From Ooceraea biroi (taxonomy: Eukaryota; Arthropoda; Insecta; Hymenoptera; Formicidae), in assembly GCF_003672135.1 (NCBI RefSeq), contig NC_039513.1:4960833-5024832 (forward strand): DNA of 64,000 nucleotides. The letters run 5' to 3'. Of the stretch, positions 33,270 through 46,500 are shown one piece after another (positions within the stretch are counted from its first letter, which is position 1; each line of letters starts with the position of its first letter). The translations under genes and the position numbers were made by a program. Under the pieces are notes generated by a model. That model was given only the letters and a program-made list of their open reading frames with translations, was not told where the DNA came from and ran no database searches.

Positions 33270-36200
33270 CTGCAACAAAGGGAAAGGGTGCTCGTCAGTG
33301 ACCCGTGACTACCATCAGCACGGCAGCAGTTTTATTCATTAAGTACCGGATACCTATCAGTCTTTCTCTTTTCCTCTCTCTTTCTAAAGTGTAAAATAAG
33401 TATATTTGAGAACTGCGAGGAGAAATTTGTTAGTGCCAAAACGTGGAAAAAAAACTGTAAATTTAATGCTCAAACATGTGAAAGCGTGATAACATTTTCT
33501 ATTTTCTAATTTAATGATCAAGTAAATTTGCGTAAAAGTGTAATGAGCTTACATCTTCCTCGTGATGGTAATGTAAGTATTTTATATTAAATTTTTGACG
33601 CTTAAATAAACGTGTTACGATAATTTCTAAAATACAGTATTATAAAAACCCTTCTCAATTTCCATCCCAGCGGGATTACTATGTTTCATATCAGATATGT
33701 AGTTTAACATAATCGTGTGGCTGGAGCCGACGAAGATTTTAAAAGATCTCCGCCACGATCCGTTTGCGTAGGTGCGCTCTCATCTATCTATTCCTCTTGG
33801 ATATCGAGAAAAAAAGAACGAGGCAATCTCGGGACTTTGTATTAAACCATTCCCAGTTAATTCACATGTATTTCGAGGCATTGTGAGTTGGCGTAAATGA
33901 ATATTAGTATAATGCGCCGTTATAACGTAGTGATTTTGCAGGTATTATTTCGCCCAGCTGTGGGACTCGACTTAACGAGACTTAGAAGCCGCGCGAGTGT
34001 AATTTCACCCACGCAACACCGTCACCGATTGTCATACTCGAGATTGTCGAGTTAATATACTGATGCCGTGCAGCGATTTTTCGAAGCCGGCGATATCGAT
34101 AGGCGAAACCGACGGGCACAAAGGTCTAGCCTCGGTACGTGACTTACTCAGCGGCAGTTTCAATAGTCGATGCTGATAGCAGGCCAAAGTGCTTAAGCGC
34201 AATTAGCATAACTAGCGTCGGTAGTGACGTGGACTAATCACGACCAGTTCCCACGAGAGATTCGACCGGCTTAAGCGTCCGTCTCGGTCGCTTGTGTACC
34301 TCTATAGTGCTATCTAATTTCCCTGTGACACACCTCCAACCGTCTAATGACTGACAGAATTAATACTCAATCAAGCGAAGGGACCACTTCTCACAGATCG
34401 CGATTCCATCAGTTGAGGCAATTATACGGAAATGGCATCAACTATTATATCTACCAGTAAAATTGTGGATCTACTATAGTGGTCAAAAAAGAAAAAGATA
34501 TATTATTAATTACATGTTAAAACATATTCGCTTGTATTTAATATTTAATAACGTTCTCAGTACGCACAGCTGATAGTATATAATTATTATCACAATTATC
34601 ATGTATAAAAAGCTGTTAGATTTGTCCTAACAAGTTTCCAATCCGATTACTATATATGCTGAAAACAAACCGATTCCTAATCGTATTAAAAGAGGATCAT
34701 TTTGTAGCGGTGATGATCGATTGCATAGTCGCATAGATATCGGATTTCCGAAACAATCATGCGGAAGATCAGATTCACAGCACACAACGGCTGGTCCGAG
34801 CGCGATTGTTTCTCTAGCGAGCGACGTGCTCCTGACGAAACGTGGGAATGTCGTGTACACGTCGACAATGAAAAGCTCGCCTCTGTCCGCACACCCATCA
34901 TAAGATCAAACAAATGGTTCGTGTCGTGAAACGCGATACAACACTAATAGCACAACTTCGATCGGCCGATGGTTACACCAGCGAGTGTAACTGTAACACC
35001 GCTCTGCGCGATTAACAAATTACACGTAATACAACCGTGCACGCGACTCTCTATTGCGTTCTTCGCAGTAATTTATCGAAGTTACGAGCGCGCTACTTTT
35101 AGCGAAACTATTCAAGCTATACATTGTAAAATTGTGCAATGTATGTTTTGCGAGGAAACGCTTATGTAAAAAACTTGAATTCGTCGTTACAAGGATGAGA
35201 TTAAAATGTGCATCACGTAGTTACCTCTGCATCAATTTTCATTGTTCATGTTCTTATAAATGATTAAGGAATGATACGTGTGTGCAATGAAAATATATAA
35301 ATTACAAGTTAACAAAAAATTAATGTTTGTGACCATATTAAAAACGATATTAATATAATTTTCAGAAGTTTAAATCTAAAGTTTAATATTGTACCAAACA
35401 GAAGAGAGAGAAAGAGTTAGAGAATATTCAATGTTGAATAAAACTTAAATAAAGAAATATGTACATTTGAAAAAAAATAATTTGTGGCAATTTTTCATAT
35501 GAGTATCGCATTGATTACTCTATCAAAGAATCTAGAAATTTTCCCATAAAAGTCCTAAATCCAAATTTACTGATAATGATTTTGACATGCATTCAGATAT
35601 ATTGACGTTTCGAAACGTCGGCGACACGTATTTAAGTGTGTACCGCGTTGTAAATGACGAAATAAAGTATCCTGACAGCGAATGCATGTCGGCCGCTTCT
35701 TGTGACATATGTACCGAAATCGCGATTCCGCCGATTCCGAAGGTGAAGGCACTCGGCACGCGAAACACGCCCATGACAGAGTTCTGGTTTCTGAAAACCG
35801 CGATACGTGCGCTTGTTATTCATGAGTCAGGAGATGAGCGGCGACGTCGACAACGACGATGAGCAGTCAGGCGATTGTACTTTTTTTGGATGAGCAGCAA
35901 AAGCCGCGACGTTATGCGTGTCACGCACCGAGCAGCTTCCGGCTACCTTTACGACGCGGCGAGTCTAATTAAATCTAATATAGGCACGCGGCAATAATCC
36001 GTCGTAAACTACGAGAGATATCTGTTGGGCAATAAATAATTATAAACTAATAAAGTTTAACGAGAGGATGCGCGCCTCGATGTTGTCATCGTGGCGTGAA
36101 AGCGCCGATCATCGAGCGAATCGCGCGATATTTGCGAGATATACCCGATGTACTCAAAAAAGGATGAGACGATCGGCAGTCTCCCGATGAATAAAATCAA

Positions 36201-36496
36201 ACGACGCATTAAATCGTCTATGACTAATGAAAGACCGGATAAACTGTTTTTAATGATTCCAGACTGTGCACCGCGACGGCACATACGCGGATACGTATGT
36301 ACGTGCGCGGGTATGTGCACACGTCCACATATCTAAATACGCATATAAGCGTAATATAGACGGGCGTGCTGGTACCTACATATTACGTGTGTTCTCACAG
36401 TAGCGGTCCGTAATGAGAGTGTAACGTTCATCAATCATTCGTTGAGCAATCTTTGACCAGACGCGAGCCCCGGCGGAATTAATTTAATTATTACAA

Positions 36497-36572
36497 ATGT
36501 TTCGGATAAAAATGAATCGTGGTATCGATGCGCGCCGTTGCCTCGCAATCGCGGCTGGCGTGAGTTGCCTGC
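36497..36572 (+). CDS. Possible first coding exon, signal-peptide-like (very weak)
   Basis: An ATG (36497) in AT-rich context opens a frame of 25 codons plus one base that ends at a strong donor (TGC then GTAAGTAT). The peptide has a basic start and then a hydrophobic stretch (RRCLAIAAGVSCL), reminiscent of a signal peptide. The sequence turns GC-richer over just this interval. There is no partner exon and no known family. Confidence 0.17.
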
Positions 36573-36714
36573 GTAAGTATATAAATTTCTAAATTTCTAA
36601 TGAAATAAATTTCTAATCGATTATTCTTACAAATATTCTTTCGACTGAAAGATGAAACAAAAATAAAAATAAAAAAAGAAAGACGGCAATGATGGGATCT
36701 TATATCTTAATTAT

Positions 36715-36740
36715 TCTCTCTCTCTCTCTCTCTCTCTCTT
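36715..36740. repeat. (CT)n microsatellite
   Basis: A CT run of about 26 bases followed by TTGCAAAG. Confidence 0.85.
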
Positions 36741-39398
36741 GCAAAGAAATAGATATCATTAGACATGATGATAGCTCGAAATGAAATTGCAATCGATAAT
36801 AACATTTAATGAGTATATTTGTATCATATGCAATAATTCAAAACTAAAAATTGCATGCATTTATTTTTACTGTCGCAATCTACATTTTCTGTTCTAATCG
36901 ATTAATCAATGTGTATCGTATCGGCTTTATGCTTCTTTATACTTTTTCATTATCCTCTTTTTTTACAAAGTAGCCTGTAGTTTTTGTTTTGTTGCACCCT
37001 GTCGGACGTGTCTTTCAACGAATCAGATCACCGGCAACGTTAATCTCTTTCCGGTGCATGTGCGGACCCTCTCTCCCGCCCCATTAGATCCGAGTAATAA
37101 ATTCATGGAAGACAGCGACGTTAATTACGTCGTTTCTGTAACGTGTAACGGCGCAGCTTATGCATCAAGGTATGACGTTACGAAAGGATTATTCTAAATG
37201 TTAGCGTTTTATTGCCCGAGGTGATGTGCCGCGCCGGCCTACACGGCACCGCGAATCTCTCGCTCTTCCTCGCGGGATCGCGGGAGTGTGTACACGCAGA
37301 TGGGCCGACCGGCATGCGGCTTTGTCTTCGAAATTATCGGTAAGATCTACCGTGGCCGAAGTAACTACGGCGTTATTACGGAGATAGGCCTATTACATAT
37401 TATACACGGTTTCTTTTTACTGCAATCGGCGGCGGCGCGCCCCTTGCGCGCCCCTTGCGCGCCTCGACGGCATGCGCGGGATTGAGTTAAGTGCCGATGT
37501 AGACATTACCGGAGATAGGGTGTTTATAGAGCAATTTTTGAATTAGTGGATTAGAGTCCGCGCTGTGACCAACAGTATCGAGCGTGTCGCTCGACACAGA
37601 CGTCCGACAACGTTCTTGCTCGTTTGGTGATTTTTTCCGCTACGCACCGTCGAGATTTGTAGACGAGAACTACAATTAAATCGTCACGCTCATATGCTCG
37701 CTCGAACCGCTGGTGGTTTTGCGGCCGTAAACGCATAAATGCAATACTGCCAGGCGATTTATTTAGCTTGGTAAACACTCGCGCTTCAAGAGATCGATAT
37801 TTCGACGAAGTACAGATAACTATCTCAGCATTTGTCTATTACTGTGATTGAAAAATTATTTTTGTTTGCAAGAAGCATTTTATCTTCTTCGCTCTCCAGT
37901 TCACCATCTCGAACTTGTCCTTTCTTTGATTCTTTCGAGTTGTTTTCAACAATACGTTCGTGTTTTTCGCGTTCATATATCACCACGATCGACAGTAACC
38001 GACGTGTTTCCCAAAGTTGCCGAACGTTCCTTCCTTGATTGGTTCATTATCGTTCCGCGATTGGATACGGATAAATCAGTTCGCTCGGCACGCCCGCGGC
38101 TAATCGAGTCCGGCCAAATTAACCGGGTTGTACACCAGGTGCACCGACCCTTCCGGAACGACATTATACTTGTTTACTCGACGTGCATCCGAGCGCAACT
38201 TCTGCCGAAAGGTAAAAACGTTCCTTTCACGTGACCATATGTATATTTTTTCTCTTTATGTACACTCGACCGCTCGAGCGCTGACAAAGTTTTCGCCGCT
38301 TCCGCACAGCACGGAATAACAACGTTTTTATTATCCGCAGTTATCACGACGTAAAAAAGCAAAAACGAAAAAAAGCACATCGTTCCCGCGTGCGATTGTG
38401 ACGCGAGATGCATCGCGAGCCAAACGACCGCCGTCACTCCAATTAAGCTGCCGCAACGCGAACTCGATTCAGTTTCTCGACAAGTTATCGCGCTCATCCG
38501 CCCTCGAGGTGGATCCGCCGCCGATTACGAAACCGTCAATCAAGAGGTGGAGGACGACGCCACTTCGACGGCTCAATTCGGCTCGGCAAAGAGAGAGCAA
38601 GAGAGAGAAGAAAATGGTTTATGACATCTTTATTTGGCGATGGCAGACCTCGTTAGTCGCGAAAACGGACTGACCGGATAGGCAGAAAAAGAGACGATCA
38701 CTCGGCGAAGCGTTAATTCGAGACTTGCCGCGACTTGACATTTCCATCACGGCCAGATCATTCGCGAGTTTTCTCTCTCGATCGTATCTCGGCCGCCTGT
38801 TATATTAACTTCCTGCTCGTCCTTAATTCGCTTTTTCCGCGACGACATCTGCGAAAAGATGGGACTCTGCTCTGATCGAATGTACGTGATCGAACTTGAT
38901 TAGCGCGATCGTGCAACTTCGATGGTGGTCGTCGATCATACGCGGCCATGGTAAATCGCTTCACGTAGGATACACGCGTATCGCGCGACAATCGGATCGG
39001 CCTACACAGCGGATTATATATTATCTCGCATGACCAGAGTTATCTCGTGACGGATGCATAAGTTCTTGGTCTGTGCGCTGCATTTGGGAGAAGAGAAGAG
39101 AAGAGAGTGTCCCACTATTTATGACTGGTACTTGGAAACATAATTTAATGGCGAACAAAGCAAATAATAGTCACAGCCATCATACTTGGCAGAAAGGAGT
39201 ATTATAGGAGACCGATATGCCAAACACTTATTGATCCGCGTCGGAAAATTCGTTTTATGAGCGACATGAAGAGTGAAATGGATATATATTTTATAAAATA
39301 TCGAACATAAAGCTGTCTGCGTTATTAACATATTTTTTTATACTTATTCTATTTCTTTAAATCCTACTAGACACATGTTTTTGTTAAAATATATTCCA

Positions 39399-39409
39399 AT
39401 TTTTAATGG

Positions 39410-39440
<31 letters not shown>

Positions 39441-39448
39441 CATTAAAT
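39399..39448. repeat. (TA)n microsatellite inside a perfect inverted repeat
   Basis: A TA run of about 28 bases (39411-39437) is flanked by TTTAATGGA and its complement TCCATTAAA. The whole block can extrude as a cruciform or hairpin. Confidence 0.8.
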
Positions 39449-41120
39449 ATATGAATCTCAAGTGTATGGAAATTCCATGTGAAAACAGAAAGGAACGTTA
39501 GACTAACGTTCGTTCTTTGTTTCTCGTGTTTCTCAAGAACGATAATATATACGCTAAAGCGCAAATCATCGCACCACTTGTTTCAGCTAATTACTCCTTG
39601 AAGAGCGGAGTGCAACGAGATATTTCTCAGCGCATCTGCCGTTCGCATCTCTCGCGTCTACGAATGCTCTCGTCGACGAAAAGAATCCCGTGCACGTTTC
39701 ACGGTGCGAGACACGCCCCGTGACATCATCGCGGTCCGTTGATGCCGAGTCCCATAAAGGCGAAGTGCAACGGTAAGAAGAAGCGCAGCGCAGAGAAGGC
39801 GTGCGGGCAGACGAGGAAAGAAGGACGAACGAAGAGGAGTCAAGCCGGGCGGGCCGAGAGCGCTCGAGCGCATCAGTCGCGGGAAAGAATTCCGGGCGAT
39901 GTTACAGCTGATGCGAATTAAGCCGCGGCGGATTTATCATGCAACAACGGACACTCCCTGTTGTCTCTTCGACTTTGCGCCTCTGCCTGCCAGGGGCGGA
40001 TCCACCAAGAGACCGGCATAAAAATTGAAAACCAATGTTTGAATTAATTTGGGAACGAAAGCTTATGTATGTGATGTGTATACGGAAACAATATTTGTAT
40101 AAGACAATGTCAAACTGAGTTAATGGAGAAAATAAATCAGAATTCATATAGAACATTAGCTTAAGATCTTGTGAAAATTTTCAAAACAGGTATTGCTTTA
40201 AATTGATAGTTTCAATGACAATCTATTGAAAATAATGTTACGATCAATATAATAATATTCACTTTAATTTTCATTATTAGCTTAAAACAATATCTCTTTA
40301 GATGAAACATTTTTTAATATAATATAAAAATAAGATATTTTAAAAGGATATTTAAGACTGAAATAATCGAGATTAAAACGGTGTTCAATATAAACATTTT
40401 CGGAGAAACAGCGCTTTATAAGAATATCCAGAGATTTATTTCTGCGACAAGCTTGACTAAATCACGGCCTTCCCTTTCAACCCGCCACTGGTCGTATCCT
40501 TCTCCTCGATGTCCCTTCGTTACTTTCCTTCCTTCTCCCATCCTTTCTCGTTTGGCGTCGCCTCTTACAGAATTCGCGGGCTTATCCCGCTCCTCGTAAA
40601 GATGTCATTGATTATACGCGCCATTTTCGCGCGCTGAGATATTACGCGTAGTGTGAATACACCGTGCAATAAAGATGCCTTTGAAAGCGTGAGTGTGCAC
40701 GTACGTCCGTGTACGCGCGGAAGCATATGTGTTGGTGAAAGTCGCGATGCAGAGAAAGAATCACGGCTTAGAACGACGGATTACGGTTAATTGCGTCCGT
40801 TTGGCGGAAGAGAAAGAAAAACGGGAACGATGTGGTCGCCGTTATCGACGTCGCTAAAGCGTCGAGATAAATTTAACGATGTCGCACCGACGCCTTCATC
40901 AAGATTGCATCAATTTATTGGCATCCATCGTCCAGGCATCTGACAGATAACGTTTTCGCGAAAAGCATCTCCACACGATCTCTGTCGTAAATATAATTAG
41001 ATATGGGTGAACATAACTGTTTATTCTTGAAGAGAATATTATAAATTTTACAGAGAGACGTGTATTTGTCAATTAAATAATGACAATACATACGCGATAA
41101 AATTGATTTGAAAATTGCGA
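39449..41120. other. Unassigned spacer
   Basis: A GC-rich block at 39700-39950 contains a 60-codon basic frame from ATG 39742 with a GTAAGA donor-like site at its eleventh codon. Nothing identifies it as a gene. AT-rich and GC-rich pieces otherwise alternate. Confidence 0.4.
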
Positions 41121-41125
41121 AATGC

Positions 41126-41175
41126 TTTTAATATAATAAAATATGAAGATTTTTAATATAATAATATATGAAGAT
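41126..41175. repeat. 25-bp tandem duplication
   Basis: Two adjacent 25-base copies (TTTTAATATAATAAAATATG-type start) differ at one base. Confidence 0.85.
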
Positions 41176-43370
41176 ATAAAAACAGACAAAATAAAATATT
41201 CCGCATGATGCGTTCATTACAACGCTAATTAATTAAAAACTTAATCAATAATCAATTACTTTAGCAATTTAGTACGAGATCGACAATCACACAATCGGGT
41301 TATACCCGATCCGATCGTAATGAGTCAATATCGAAACGTATGCTTCTTACATAAGGCGGTGCATTTAATAAAAAGTGTCTACGGTCTTTCGATATGTCAT
41401 AAATTGAAAGTTATTGTAATTTATGTCGAATCTGGTATAACCAACCTCAGCAGCATCGAATCAAATTAACCGAATCACATTGAGATGATTTATAATGTGA
41501 AAATTGCGTCCACGCATCCTCGAGACGTACATAGTTGCCGCCAATTTATCGCGACTAACGACCGCGAGGTGGTAAAACGCATGGAGGCATTACGAAACTT
41601 CGGGATCGATAAATAATAATCGAAATTGTGGCCTTGTTTTCTCCCAGTACCCGCTTCAGATCCTGAGTTCACGGTTTTTCGCGCCGATCACGTTAGTCTC
41701 CGACTCATCTCTGCACGCATACACGTCACGCACACGCTTACACACAACGTTGCATCTCGACTCTCAAAGATGTCATTGATTAAACGAGCAGGAAGCGCCG
41801 AACGAAATATTTCTGCGCGAGTTCTCACCCACACACGAAGGGCAACGCATTATGACGCGCGGACGTATGAATAGGCATGGCCCTTGGACTCTCTCACTCG
41901 AGCGAGAGATGCGTCTGGGCGTGCACACGAGCTCCTTTATGCGCCGAAAGCCCTCTTGGCATACCAGACGCGTCTATGAGGAGAGGCAGATAAAAAAGAA
42001 AATCGCGTTTCGAGAAAGCGGATGGTAATGCACGCACTCGGAAGGAGTAATGACCAGACGCGACTTTTCCGCCGTTAACGCTCCTGTATTCTCGATTCTC
42101 AATGACGAACTTTCTTTTACTCACATCGCGCCATATCTCGGAGCATCGAGATATCTAATAAAGACAGAAACTAAATATCCTTGTAATTTGGAAGGTAACT
42201 CTTTCGTAATTTCTATTTTTTCAAGTATCATATTTTAAATACGAGATTTGTATCAATCTGATATTTGATAATTCTGATATCAATCTGATATCAGAAAAAT
42301 TAATCGCGCACAGAGATGTTTTATGAACATATGACAATCCGAGAGAGTATCATCGATAAATCTCCATCAGACTATACGCATCAAAGATTGAGATTGGAGA
42401 TTTGACTAATCAAAACGTTGTCTATTATATATATATTATATATTACATTGATTGGTCGAGTCCCGAACTTCAAAGCGCTATCTTAATCTCCAATACATAG
42501 TCTGATACAGACTATATGCCCACAATCTGGCTACTGGCGTTCGGCAGATTTCTACCTGCGACGGCGTACAAGCTACCGAGTTAATCCGCGCCAGGCAGCG
42601 AACTTCATTACTCGCCCACTAATTATTGGTTCGTTAACGGTGCACCGGTGGTTTATTGACGCTAACGAGCGTAGCGGCGCGCGCGAAAATATCGCCGTCC
42701 CTTAATCGCGACCACCTCGATTAGGTAAGAAAGGAATGAAGCCGCGTTGTCCACCTTTTATCGTCCTCCTCTCGCCCTCTTCGCATTTCTCGTTCGCCTT
42801 TCGGTTCGCAACCGAAAAAAAAACCGGTTCCGCGTCATTATCGTTTCAGAGACTTAGCGCGTCCGATTCGACACGGCGAAGCTGGTCGAGTCGATAGGCG
42901 ATACCAGACGACCGATTTTCGATGACTGTTCCGCTTGTCCGAGGCGTCGTCCGCGCACCGGATAATGCCGAGCCGATTTCATCGGTGATTCGTGTAATTA
43001 TTTCGGCGCACGATACGCCGTCGGAAGCAATTAAGATTTCATCACGTCTTTGGTATCACGATCTCCGACTTGATAGTCGTGATGACACCATCAGAATTTG
43101 TTTCTCTTTCGGATACATCCTTCCGTTTTAATCTTAGAACATTTGGCCTTTTTCTGATGCTACTGCTGCGATAACGATGTGATATTGTTTTTTAGTTAAA
43201 ATATAAATGTTAAAATATTAGCGGCAAATATTGACAAGAGAATTGCGTATTCTGAGTAAGTTGTTTTTTAATATTAACTAGTAGAACACAGGCATGCGCT
43301 ATTTTATTTTTCAATATTAATAATGTTTTCGAATAATAATATCTTAAATAATCCTTTAGATCGCCAGAAT
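41176..43370. other. Unassigned spacer containing a small foldback
   Basis: AT-rich to 41500, mixed afterwards, GC-rich at 42530-43050. The words CAATCTGATAT are repeated near 42255-42290. No gene is supported. Confidence 0.4.
42366..42506. repeat. Small imperfect foldback with AT core
   Basis: Outer words ATCAGACTAT (42366-42375) and ATAGTCTGAT (42497-42506), inner words ATTGGAGATT / AATCTCCAAT, and GACTAATCAA / TTGATTGGTCGAGTC are inverted in the same order around a TATA-rich centre. Spacing between words differs in the two arms, as in an old MITE or a decayed hairpin. Confidence 0.5.
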
Positions 43371-43373
43371 AAC

Positions 43374-43548
43374 TGAAAAAGTTCTAGCCATTAAAATTTG
43401 TTTCTTTTCCGAGGAGTTCTGTGCTATTTATATTGTTATTTGGCATATTGCCTAGAGTTCTCGATGATTTAAAATTCGTTAAAACGATAAATGAAAAAGT
43501 TCTAGCCATTAAAATTTTTTCTTTTTCCAAGGAGTTCTGTGCTATTTA
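43374..43548. repeat. Spaced direct duplication, 57-bp copies
   Basis: 43374-43430 and 43492-43548 agree at about 53 of 57 bases (both contain GTTCTAGCCATTAAAATTT and GGAGTTCTGTGCTATTTA). They are separated by 61 unrelated bases, a period of 118. Confidence 0.85.
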
Positions 43549-46500
43549 ACAAGCCAGTTTTGGTCAAGAATAAAGGAATTTGGTTAATAATATCTTATAT
43601 CTATTATTTATTATATGCACAATTATCACACTCTACCAAATTGTTATCCTCCACGCGAAGACAGCCGCGCGATGGTAATCTAAACTGAACATAACGCACA
43701 ACGCGAATCGAGATAACCAATCAGCGTCGCGGAAAAGAGGCAACAATGATTTCGATTTGATTTAACACGGCTTTTTTAAGAGTGGATTATTTCAATAAAG
43801 TAACATATAATATAAAATATCTTTTTCTTACAAAGGAATTGATTAGAACTATAATCATAATGATAAATTACGGTGAAAGAACTTTGTAATAATAAGTATT
43901 GAACAATAAAAAGTATTAAATACCACTGAATAATCAACTTATCGTCATGGTTCATTAAAGGATATCTTAATTTCCCTTCATGCCTGTCTAATGGATTAGT
44001 AGTAATTGCGATCGAAAGAAATTGTCTACGCCTCCATATTGGAACGTTCGATTTTAGATGATCAAGTTGTTTCCCCAATTAACGATTACATGGCGTCTGG
44101 GCGTTTTGTGTTGCGTTCTCCAATGAACAACGCGGCCAGGTTTCCGACTGACGATAATTAGATCGTAACTCAAGAACGTCTAATACGTTCATGTATATCC
44201 GCGACTACCACGGTGCGTTTTATCCGAACAATTAATCAGGAACTTATACGTCCTGTTATTAATCGTAACGTCAATAGCCGGCGAACGTAACCGCGTTGTT
44301 GTTGATGCTTAACGAGATCATTGTCCTCGTCGGTATCAACGATTAACTCTCGCGAAGCGATTTGTAATTCGAGTTGCAAGGTATTTTATTTCGTTCGTGT
44401 TATCCATCGCAATTATTCGCGTGCTTTAATGGACGCCGATTACGTTGACACGCCGATAATGAAACGCATCAATTATAATTACGCACATGCTCGTCAGATG
44501 TGCGTAAGAATATTATTATCGGAAATTATCAAAACGGTATATTGCGATTGTGACGTCTTCCTGTTTGCTATTAAGGTTTGCTAATAAGTCATTAAATTAT
44601 ATCCTTCGTAGTCATCATGAAAAAGTCACATCTTTATATAATTCCATATTCTTCTCTTTAATTGTAATTAACGCAGCACACATCGTTTAATAGTTATGAC
44701 ACAACCCTCGAAAGATTCTTATTGAAATGGCGCGTGATTCACACGCTCGATCGAATTATATCAAAAGCTTCTTGTTCAACAAATAACAACCCACATTAAC
44801 GATCAAACCTCAGACGATATTCACAATTCAAAAAGGCTATCTTTCCTGAACTTTTTCCTCTTTTTTTCAAAGGTTCAATCTTTTCTTCTCATGCATACGT
44901 CAGATAAGCACAATTTATTTTCGCGAAGTGTCACAGCAACGCCGTTCCATCATCGAGTTCTCGCTGCAGGATCATATGCCACGCTATTACGACGGTATAC
45001 GCGACAGGAGCCGCGACTTCCCTATTGCCCCTCAAAGCTATCGGAAGAAAATTCCATTGATGGATTTCCAATCCCGGCATGATATATCGACGCGGTCTCA
45101 TGCTTCGGCTGTCGCTCGGACCACCGTGGTGATCATCGCGCGTGAATACCGTGGCTTGTTTCGCGCTTCCACGATAGATTACATACGACGAGGATATTAG
45201 ACTCGCGCACTATCAGGCGGGTAAATCGATGCGCGGCTGATTATACGTGTTTTACAGGGTTTCTCGTACCCGTTTTATTTTACCGAGCCCAGTACGTACA
45301 CACCTGTGGAACACATGCGTATGATGTATTAGCGCTGCATAATTTAATTAATTTAAATTACTACCATCACATTAGGTACTATTGATGGTCATTTTATATG
45401 ATTATACATTTCTCATAAGCACATTTTCCATTAACGCGACATGCTCGTGAACTTAATTATATATTAGAACGTTCCTCAGCGATTCTATGGCGTGTGCACT
45501 GATAGATCCTGTTCTCTTTATAAAAAATAAATACGCAAACAAAATTATGCAATAAAGTTTAGATAAAGCTAGAACTCTAGAAATGAATTCTTTATTTCTT
45601 CTTTTGAGGTCAACAAAGTCGATGTGATTAACAGTGTAAATTTTAATAGAAATCCATTTAGATATTGTATTATGGTACATTAATGGATATTATGGAAATT
45701 TTATGTGCTAATCAAACCTTTTAACCATTTGTCATCGCAAGATAAGATCGTAAGATACACGGCAAAAATCTTTTTCTAAAATTAATATTAAAAACTGTAA
45801 TTTGATAAGGCACAGTATTCGGTGAATGGGACACGACTGACATACTTATAGATAATTTTGTACGATATGTATCTAGACGCACGGCTACTCGAGAGGAGAA
45901 AGCAGAGCCGGCGCGCCTAATTTCATGGGGAATTTACAATTTGCAGCCGGCTCGGCTGCCTCTATCTCGCTACTCGTTATTATTGATTATCCGCTCGATC
46001 GTCAATACCAGCAGCTGCGCGAGCAAGTACGATGATATTCGTCGCGTATCGTACCTGCTGCTGCATCGACTACCTTGGAATCCAATATAATGCCACGATC
46101 AGAACGTCTGTCCGACGTGAAAGAACGCGAACTTTATCTTGCGAGTATACGCGCAATTTCCTGCGCGCGTAACGATGCACGTAACGATGTAACGTAAGAA
46201 ACCTCGCCTGTCTTCTTACGTTATTATTGTTTTTATGCTATTAATTATCAATAATAACGGGTCATTAGTTTCTGTAAAATTCGGAAATGCATTATTCGAC
46301 GAATTTGGTGTTTTCGTCTTCACGAAAATTCAAGATAAATTATGAAGATGTTGTTACTCAAAGGTGAAGATTAAAAAGAGTTTTAATCCCTTGCGTACTA
46401 AGGTCAAATCCCTGTTAAGACAGGCGTTACACAAAGTAGCACAATTTACGACTTGAGATAAGCACATGCGCGCAATATCGCGCACGATCTCGACTCTGAG
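43549..46500. other. Unassigned spacer
   Basis: Mainly AT-rich. Frames of up to 100 codons occur without motifs or splice support. A small repeat of CGTAACGATG lies at 46165-46192. Confidence 0.45.

Larger units (their letters stand above)
33270..39390. other. Unassigned; probable intron upstream of the 33-kb exon
   Basis: Mostly AT-rich with CpG-rich pieces (about 34080-34300, 37200-37480, 38390-38700). A CT microsatellite lies at 36715-36740 and an 11-bp direct repeat (GCGCGCCCCTT) at about 37434-37463. No recognisable protein. A weak signal-peptide-like exon at 36497-36572 is listed separately. Confidence 0.45.

Noticed and set aside
39742..39921. 60-codon basic frame with a donor-like GTAAGA inside
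   Set aside because: It is a Lys/Arg/Ala-rich product of a GC/purine-rich stretch, with no second exon or family.
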